Shown: positions 6,142-10,554 of the stretch, in pieces
Layout of the letters: each line of letters starts with the position of its first letter
Numbering within the stretch: the first letter of the stretch is position 1
NCBI GenBank assembly: GCA_014804905.1
Contig: JAAUYX010000034.1
Location: 1 to 10,554 of the forward strand
Length of the DNA stretch: 10,554 nt
Source: Desulfovibrio sp.
GTDB lineage: Bacteria > Desulfobacterota > Desulfovibrionia > Desulfovibrionales > Desulfovibrionaceae
Reading direction: 5' to 3'
Program-made: the position numbers and the translations under genes
The notes under the pieces: model-generated
Database searches by the model: none
What the model saw: the letters and a program-made list of their open reading frames with translations, nothing else
Told to the model about the DNA's origin: nothing

Positions 6142-7038
6142 ATGAAACATCCCAAGACTTCGCCTTCAAATCGCAAACACGGGCACGCACGGCGCGGCGC
6201 TTCCGAAAAGCCCGGCGCGGGTTCGCGGTCTCCCAGTCCAGAACACATCGCAGATAAGGTAGGCACGGGCGCCCCCATTTCTGAAACGAACGCCGACGGC
6301 TTGCGCCTCAATAAAGCCATCGCCGCTTCGGGCCTGTGCGCGCGCCGCAAGGCCGACGAGCTGATTTTTGCAGGGCGCGTCAGCGTAAACGGCAGCCCGG
6401 AGACCAATCCCGGCCGCCGGGTGCTCCCCGGCGATAGCATTACTGTGGATGGCGAGCCGCTGCCGGACCGGCAGGAGCATGTCTATCTGCTGCTGCACAA
6501 GCCCGTGGGGACGGTCTGTACCCTGAGCGACCCGCAGGGGCGCCCCACGGTCATGGACCTCTTGCCCGAAAAGGCCCGCGGGCTCGGGCTTTTCCCGGTA
6601 GGACGGCTGGACTACTTCTCCGAAGGGCTGCTCCTGCTCACCAATGACGGCGAGCTTGCCAACCGCCTCATTCACCCGCGCCATCATGTGGACAAGGTTT
6701 ATGAAGTGCTGGTGCGCGGAGAGGTTTCCGAACGGCAGCTGGAAATCATGCGCGGCGGGATGCGCCTTTCGGACGGCACTCCCCTCCTCCCGGTTGCGGC
6801 CAGCCGTGTGCAGACGCAGGACAGGCGCGGCACCCTGCTGCGGCTCGTCCTGCGGCAGGGTGTCAATCGTCAGATTCGCCGGATGTGTGACGACCTTGGC
6901 CTCACCATCCTGCGGCTCACGCGCGTGGCCGAGGGGGGCCTCACACTGGACGAGCTCAAGGCCGGCGAGACGCGCGTTCTGGACCCTTCCGAAATCCGGG
7001 CGCTCCGAAAGAGCGTCGGACTTTCGGAAAAGCCCTGA
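6142..7038 (+). CDS. rRNA pseudouridine synthase, RsuA/RluB family
   Basis: The enzyme turns one uridine of ribosomal RNA into pseudouridine in the cytoplasm. The 298-residue product has a basic, disordered-looking N-terminal tail (1-50), an S4 RNA-binding domain (LRLNKAIAASGLCARRKADE from 54 to about 105), then the catalytic domain. Signature parts are LLHKPVGTVCTLSDPQGRPTV (118-138), GRLDYFSEGLLLLTNDGELA (154-173) with the catalytic Asp157, KVYEVLVRG (185-193) and GVNRQIRRMCDDLGL (240-254). The LSDPQGRPTV segment resembles RluB (23S rRNA) more than RsuA, but the target base cannot be fixed here. ATG 6142 is preferred, with GGGAAG about 5 bases upstream; an in-frame TTG at 6076 would add 22 residues without a clear ribosome site. 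It stands alone on the plus strand. A hairpin in its last codons (TCCGAAAG/CTTTCGGA, 7004-7028) lacks a T run. Confidence 0.93.
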   Translation: MKHPKTSPSNRKHGHARRGASEKPGAGSRSPSPEHIADKVGTGAPISETNADGLRLNKAIAASGLCARRKADELIFAGRVSVNGSPETNPGRRVLPGDSITVDGEPLPDRQEHVYLLLHKPVGTVCTLSDPQGRPTVMDLLPEKARGLGLFPVGRLDYFSEGLLLLTNDGELANRLIHPRHHVDKVYEVLVRGEVSERQLEIMRGGMRLSDGTPLLPVAASRVQTQDRRGTLLRLVLRQGVNRQIRRMCDDLGLTILRLTRVAEGGLTLDELKAGETRVLDPSEIRALRKSVGLSEKP

Positions 7039-7223
7039 AGTGCGGTATCCTTTTGGGTTGATCAGGCAGGCAGTTGAGCCATGGGCGCCAGCCCAGGTGG
7101 AGGAAAAACAGCGACGAAAAAGATTCTCACTGCTCTGCCTGCTTCTGCTGCGTTCCGCGCCTGGACTCTCACGGCGCTGGCCGCACCCGGCTTTTCTGAG
7201 ATGTTGGCGCTCTGGAGCAGGGA

Positions 7224-7526
7224 CTAGGCAACGAACTTGCTCCAAAGTCCCCGCAACTGGCCCATCAGCGAGGTCTCAGCGCCTTCGTTTTCGTTCCAGG
7301 CATCTACGAGCGCCTGGCGAAATTTTGCCCCAGCATCCGGCGCCGCTTCGTCGCGGTATTCCGGCCCCACGGGGAGAGAATTGCGGAACGCCGCCATCGC
7401 CTCTTCGGAAATGGAAACAGTGTCCCCTGCCCTTGCGCCGCTCCGGCGGGGCTCCCGGCGCGTCGGCTGGGTGGGGTCGATTCCGGTGAGTGCGCCTATG
7501 GCGCTGTAGCTGCCTGAAACCTGCAT
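7224..7526 (-). CDS. small hypothetical protein, 100 aa
   Basis: I do not recognise a named family. ATG 7526 is preceded by AGGA with 9 bases between, a little long. The product starts MQVSGSYSAIGALTG and has a Pro/Arg-rich linker (18-34). It carries GDTVSISEEAMAAF (34-47), followed by an acidic linker and a helical C-terminus with two Trp residues (77 and 95) and many charged residues. No signal peptide or membrane helix is seen. The DTVSIS-EEA element resembles the short serine motif seen in FlgM-like and other flagellum-associated small proteins (typically DxVxLSxEA). This is a weak hint only, since no FlgM C-terminal sigma-28-binding pattern can be claimed. The gene is convergent with the pseudouridine synthase and lies directly behind the secF terminator, so it probably has its own promoter. 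Confidence 0.68.
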   Translation of the reverse strand: MQVSGSYSAIGALTGIDPTQPTRREPRRSGARAGDTVSISEEAMAAFRNSLPVGPEYRDEAAPDAGAKFRQALVDAWNENEGAETSLMGQLRGLWSKFVA

Positions 7527-7573
7527 AGAGCATCATCCTGCGGCCGGAAATATCTTCCAGCGCAGCCAAATCG

Positions 7574-7591
7574 CTGCAAAAACCATTCCCT
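7574..7591 (-). promoter_or_regulatory. weak sigma-54-like promoter candidate
   Basis: On the minus strand GG (7589-7588) and GC (7577-7576) are 10 bases apart. The -12 element TTTTGCAG fits well, but the -24 part reads AGGGAAT, which keeps only the GG of the consensus. A start near 7564 would give a leader of about 38 bases for the 100-residue gene. It begins right after the T run of the secF terminator, a logical place for a promoter. Confidence 0.25.
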
Positions 7592-7631
7592 TAAAAGCAA
7601 GGCCGCCCCTGCGGATTCCACAAGGGCGGCC
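7591..7631 (-). terminator. rho-independent terminator after secF
   Basis: The arms GGCCGCCC (minus strand from 7631) and GGGCGGCC (to 7601) pair perfectly. The inner bases TGTGG/CCGCA also pair, with one G-T wobble, around the loop AAT, giving a stem of about 14 pairs. TTGCTTTT follows at 7600-7593. It begins about 23 bases past the secF stop codon and closes the secDF unit. Confidence 0.85.
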
Positions 7632-7653
7632 GGAAAGGGTGCGCGGGAAAGAG

Positions 7654-8754
7654 CTAGACGATGCCGTGCTCTCCCGGGCGCTCGTACTTTTCCTTTTCCT
7701 GTGCGCGGACATAAAAATCCGTGTCGCCCAGGGCCAGCAGTATGGCGGAAGACACATAGATGGACGAGGCCGTGCCCACCACCACGCCGATAAGCATGGT
7801 CAGCGCGAAATCATGGATGACGCCGCCGCCGAGGAGGAAGAGCGAAAGCGTGGCCACAAAGGTCGTGCCGCTCGTGAGGATGGTGCGTGAGAGCGTCTGG
7901 TTGACGCTGCGGTTGATGAGCGAGGCCAGGTCCAGCTCGGGCCGGGCGCGCAGGTTTTCGCGCAGGCGGTCATAGACGATGATGGTGTCGTTGAGCGAAT
8001 AGCCCACGATGGTCAGGATGGCGGCCATGACGTTGAGGTCGATCTCCACATCGAGGATGGAGAGCAGGCCCAGGGTGATGAACACGTCATGCAACAGGCC
8101 CACCACCGCGCCCAGGGCGAAGTTCAGCTTGAGCACGAAGCAGACCATCAGGGTGATGGCGAGCGCCAGCAACACCTGCCAGCCCATGCTCACCGGGGTG
8201 AAGCTGAAAAGGTACATGCCGCCCCAGAGGGCCGCGGCCATGACGGCGCCGGCCATCCAGCGCTGCTCGAACCTGCCGGAAATATAGACGGCGATGAGCA
8301 GCACGGCATAGTAGAGCGCGCTCAGGGCCTTGTTGGTGAGGTCGTCGCCCACCTTCGGCCCCACCACCTCGAGCCGCTGGATCTCGGCCGGATTGTCCGG
8401 GAAGGCCTGCGCCAGCGCCTTCAGCACATTGGTGCGCAGCACCGAGGCATCCCCGCTTTCGGAGCTGGAAAAGCGCAGCAGGTAGTCGCGCCCGCCCTCG
8501 CCGAAGCGCTGGGTGCTGATGCCGGGGAGCTCGGGAATGTTGAGGCTTTTCTTGAGGGCCTCGTCCTCCACGGGCTGGGCAAACTGCACCTGCACGATGA
8601 CGCCGCCCGCGAAGTCGATGCCGAGCCTAAGGCCATTGCCCCACAGCACCGAGGCAAGGCCCGCCAGCAGGATGAGGATGGAGATGGCATAGGCCCAGCG
8701 CCTTTTGCCGATGAAGTCGATATGGGTGTCATGCTTGATGAATGCAAAGCCCAT
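7654..8754 (-). CDS. secF: protein translocase subunit SecF
   Basis: SecF works with SecD and YajC in the inner membrane, using the proton gradient to help SecYEG complete protein export. Start ATG 8754 is chosen because GGAG lies 6 bases upstream; an ATG at 8766 in the same frame would add four residues but has no Shine-Dalgarno. With 366 residues it is longer than the E. coli protein (323). Seen are the first helix (about 20-38), the conserved LGIDFAGG (44-51), a periplasmic domain (52-135) and VGPKVGDDL (131-139). The membrane part carries VGYSLNDTIIVYDRLREN (250-267), NRSVNQTLSRTILTSGTT (281-298) and LTMLIGVVVGTASSIYVSSA (318-337). Compared with E. coli, about 46 residues (172-217) that look like two extra membrane helices are inserted between GRFEQRWMAGAV and VGLLHDV. 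It follows secD by 72 bases and ends before a strong terminator. Confidence 0.96.
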   Translation of the reverse strand: MGFAFIKHDTHIDFIGKRRWAYAISILILLAGLASVLWGNGLRLGIDFAGGVIVQVQFAQPVEDEALKKSLNIPELPGISTQRFGEGGRDYLLRFSSSESGDASVLRTNVLKALAQAFPDNPAEIQRLEVVGPKVGDDLTNKALSALYYAVLLIAVYISGRFEQRWMAGAVMAAALWGGMYLFSFTPVSMGWQVLLALAITLMVCFVLKLNFALGAVVGLLHDVFITLGLLSILDVEIDLNVMAAILTIVGYSLNDTIIVYDRLRENLRARPELDLASLINRSVNQTLSRTILTSGTTFVATLSLFLLGGGVIHDFALTMLIGVVVGTASSIYVSSAILLALGDTDFYVRAQEKEKYERPGEHGIV

Positions 8755-8772
8755 GGGTTTCTCCATGTGCGC

Positions 8773-8791
8773 CCGGGGCTTGTCGCCCCGG
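8773..8791 (-). other. hairpin between secD and secF
   Basis: On the minus strand CCGGGGC, loop GACAA, GCCCCGG forms a perfect 7-pair, very GC-rich stem in the 72-base secD-secF gap. It ends 18 bases before the chosen secF start and just upstream of its Shine-Dalgarno. There is no T run, so it is not a terminator. It may protect the mRNA or tune secF translation; function is inferred from position only. Confidence 0.45.
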
Positions 8792-8826
8792 AGTGGTTGC
8801 CCGCTTCAGGCCCGAAAGGGGCCGCG

Positions 8827-10416
8827 CTAGATGCTGATGCCCTTGGGGCCGCAATGGCGGGCCCATTCTTGAAAAATCGCTCGCGAAACAAAGATGGCCG
8901 TGAACATGGAGGCAATGATGCCGAGCGACAGCGTGACCGCAAACCCTCGGATGGGTCCCGTGCCGAACTGGTAGAGCACCACCGTGGCAATGATGGTCGT
9001 CAGGTTGGAGTCGGTGATGGAAATGGCCGCGCGGTCAAAGCCCGCCTTCACTGCGGCGAGCGGCGTGAGCCCGTGGTGCAGCTCCTCGCGGATGCGCTCG
9101 TAAATGAGCACATTGGCGTCTACCGCCATGCCGATGGTGAGCACGATGCCCGCAATGCCGGGCAAGGTCAGCGTGGCGCCGAAAGCCCCCATGCCCGCCA
9201 TGACGATGAGCATGGTGAAGCAGAGCATGACATCGGCGATGATGCCGCTGATGCCGTAATAGATGGCCATGAAGATGATGACGAGCGCCGCGCCCACCAG
9301 GGCCGCGCGCACGCCGCTGTCGATGGATTCCTGCCCGAGGGAGGGGCCCACGCTGCGCTCTTCCAGCACGGAGACAGGCGCGGGCAGCGAGCCCGCACGG
9401 AGCACGATGGCGAGGTCCTGCGCCTCGGCGGTGGTGAAGTTGCCGGAAATGCTCGCCCTGCCGCCGCCGATGCGCTCGCGGATGACCGGCGCGGAATAGA
9501 CCTTGCCGTCGAGCACGATGGCCATGCGCCGCCCCACGTTTTCTCCGGTCACGCGTTCGAAGATGCGGCCGCCACGGCCATTGAAGTTGAGGGTCACATA
9601 GGCCTGGTTCATCTGGTCAAAGGCGGGCCTGGCGTCGGCCACGTCCTCGCCGGTGAGCATGGCGTCCTTCTCGACGGCGATGCGCCCTTCCTTCTGGGCT
9701 TCCTTGCCCTGGGCCGACGCGGATTCCAGCAGGGGCAGCACCACCACGCCCGAGGGCAGCACGGCCTTGCCGGGGTCCACATCGTCGCGCACCAGATGAA
9801 ACTCGAGGTGCGCGGTCTGGCCGATGATCTGCACGGCGCGGCGCGGGTCGGATATGCCGGGAAGCTGCACCTGGATGCGGTTGTCCGCCTGCTTGCGGAT
9901 GTCGGGCTCGGCCACGCCGAACTGGTCGATGCGGTTGCGGATGGTGCGGAGTGCCTGGTCCAGCGCCATGTTTTCCAGGCGTGTCACCTCGTCGGAGGTA
10001 AAGTGCGCCACATAGCGCAACTGCCCGGCGTCGCCGCGCTGCGGCGCCTCCACGTCCAGCTGGGGGAAATGCCGGGCCAGCAGTTCCTGGAGCTTGGCCT
10101 CGTTTTCGGCGCGCGGCAGGACAAATTCCAGGGTGGTGCCCCCCACTACGCGCGGGCGGAGAACCACAATCTTTTCATCCTGCGCCACGCGGCGCACATC
10201 CTGCCCGGCCAGCGCAAGGGCATTGCTGACGGCCTTGGCCACATCCACGCCCAAGGTGAGGTGGATGCCGCCCTTGAGGTCAAGGCCGAGATTGATCTTG
10301 CTCGAGGGCAGGATACGCTCGAGAGCCGTACCTATGCCCGGGATGCTCGGCAGGGCATAGACCAGGCAGAGCACGAATACCAGCACGGAAATGCCGAGTC
10401 GCCACCGCAGACCCAT
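8827..10416 (-). CDS. secD: protein translocase subunit SecD
   Basis: SecD is the larger proton-driven subunit that pulls on exported chains at the periplasmic face of SecYEG. The 529-residue product is shorter than E. coli SecD (615) but normal for bacteria with the compact form. It has an N-terminal helix (about 7-24) and the hallmark NLGLDLKGGIHLTLGVD (42-58). A large periplasmic region follows with LRTIRNRIDQFGVAEPDIRKQ (156-176), IQVQLPGISDP (181-191) and GRRMAIVLDGKVYSAPVIRE (295-314). Next come LRAGSLPAPV (339-348) and VGPSLGQESIDSG (356-368), then five membrane helices including GMAVDANVLIYERIREEL (429-446) and DSNLTTIIATVVLYQFGTGPIRGFA (469-493). Asp433 in AVDAN corresponds to the Asp implicated in proton movement. 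ATG 10416 has GGAAGGTG a few bases upstream. It is followed by secF, in the usual yajC-secD-secF order. Confidence 0.97.
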   Translation of the reverse strand: MGLRWRLGISVLVFVLCLVYALPSIPGIGTALERILPSSKINLGLDLKGGIHLTLGVDVAKAVSNALALAGQDVRRVAQDEKIVVLRPRVVGGTTLEFVLPRAENEAKLQELLARHFPQLDVEAPQRGDAGQLRYVAHFTSDEVTRLENMALDQALRTIRNRIDQFGVAEPDIRKQADNRIQVQLPGISDPRRAVQIIGQTAHLEFHLVRDDVDPGKAVLPSGVVVLPLLESASAQGKEAQKEGRIAVEKDAMLTGEDVADARPAFDQMNQAYVTLNFNGRGGRIFERVTGENVGRRMAIVLDGKVYSAPVIRERIGGGRASISGNFTTAEAQDLAIVLRAGSLPAPVSVLEERSVGPSLGQESIDSGVRAALVGAALVIIFMAIYYGISGIIADVMLCFTMLIVMAGMGAFGATLTLPGIAGIVLTIGMAVDANVLIYERIREELHHGLTPLAAVKAGFDRAAISITDSNLTTIIATVVLYQFGTGPIRGFAVTLSLGIIASMFTAIFVSRAIFQEWARHCGPKGISI

Positions 10417-10466
10417 CGTTCACCTTCCAGGATACGGCCCACACGGCCGAAAATGACAACGGAAAC

Positions 10467-10517
10467 GCCGGGCACGCGGCGCGCGCCACCACGCGGGATG
10501 ACGCGCCCCTGCCCGGC
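10467..10517 (-). other. long inverted repeat in the secD leader
   Basis: On the minus strand GCCGGGCA (10517-10510) and TGCCCGGC (10474-10467) match perfectly. Inside, GGCGCG and CGCGCC can extend the pairing. The structure lies between the upstream gene's stop and secD, ending about 50 bases before the secD start. There is no T run, so it is not a standard terminator. It could be an mRNA processing or stability element, or simply a GC-rich spacer. Confidence 0.4.
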
Positions 10518-10539
10518 CTGATGCGGACGGGAAAGCCGC

Positions 10540-10554
10540 CTACTTCTTTTCCGC
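10540..10554 (-). CDS. 3' end of upstream gene, probably yajC
   Basis: Reading into the window on the minus strand, the last codons are Ala-Glu-Lys-Lys followed by TAG (10542-10540), 123 bases before secD. A charged Lys-rich ending and the position directly before secD-secF fit YajC, the small membrane partner of SecDF. Only four residues are visible, so the identity rests on gene order known in many bacteria and the call is tentative. Confidence 0.35.
   Translation of the reverse strand, partial: AEKK

Noticed and set aside
7004..7028. Hairpin in the last codons of the pseudouridine synthase as a terminator
   Set aside because: The 8-pair stem is perfect, but it is inside the coding region and not followed by a T run.
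7064..7200. Possible SRP RNA or other small RNA on the minus strand between the synthase and the 100-residue gene
   Set aside because: A CCAGGCGCGGAACGCAGCAG segment faintly recalls the SRP domain IV loop, but the conserved GGTCCGGAAGGAAGCAGC core is not present and no closing helix is seen.
7081..7227. Plus-strand 48-codon ORF with a signal-peptide-like run after two lysines
   Set aside because: There is no Shine-Dalgarno before the ATG, no related protein comes to mind, and it fills a convergent intergenic gap where chance ORFs are common in GC-rich DNA.
6166..7245. Minus-strand open frame of 359 codons opposite the pseudouridine synthase
   Set aside because: The plus strand encodes an unmistakable RsuA/RluB enzyme, and the antisense product has no family features.
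10280..10492. Minus-strand 70-codon ORF overlapping the secD start, considered as an arrest peptide
   Set aside because: It runs deep into secD in another frame, has no good ribosome site and no arrest-like C-terminus.
8089..10521. Plus-strand open frame of 810 codons opposite secD and secF
   Set aside because: It is antisense to two certain genes. The long open frame comes from GC-rich third positions, and the translation is His/Gly/Ala-rich with no recognisable domain.

Overview
The window is GC-rich bacterial chromosome and most resembles the Desulfovibrionaceae (sulfate-reducing Desulfobacterota). The best pointers are the tmRNA fragment at the left edge, whose tag starts Ala-Asn-Asn-Asp-Tyr-Asp as I recall for Desulfovibrio, an RdgC of the long deltaproteobacterial type, a SecF with an extra membrane hairpin, and a promoter of sigma-54 type. 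I see no insertion sequence, prophage, CRISPR array, rRNA or tRNA. The genes look like core chromosome rather than a mobile island.

Layout, right to left on the minus strand. The last codons of a gene that is probably yajC (10540-10554) precede secD and secF (8827-10416, 7654-8754), the accessory membrane subunits of the Sec translocon. A strong rho-independent terminator (7591-7631) closes this unit. A 100-residue unknown protein (7224-7526) follows. Facing it on the plus strand is an RsuA/RluB-type pseudouridine synthase (6142-7038). Its 5' region is a 375-bp divergent intergenic stretch with an AT-rich block and a Fur-box-like palindrome (6021-6036).

From 5766 down to 1032 lies an apparent five-gene minus-strand unit. 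It has an RdgC-like protein broken by one in-frame TAG into an N-terminal (5140-5766) and a C-terminal ORF (4606-5130), then the oligopeptide/dipeptide-type ABC permeases dppB-like and dppC-like (3503-4552, 2670-3506, overlapping by 4 bp), then recN (1032-2630). Two of these genes (rdgC, recN) concern recombination and repair. The permeases lack their ATPases and binding protein here.

The left part (1-1031, minus strand) holds a post-recN hairpin, a sigma-54-like promoter (801-817), an unknown 179-residue protein (149-688), and a sigma-70-like promoter directly behind its stop codon that drives ssrA, of which only the 5' 108 nt are inside the window.

I do not see a clear new multi-gene defence or metabolic system. 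The points most worth a second look are the in-frame split of rdgC, the membrane insertion in SecF, the sigma-54-like promoter in front of the unknown gene next to ssrA, and the Fur-like palindrome.
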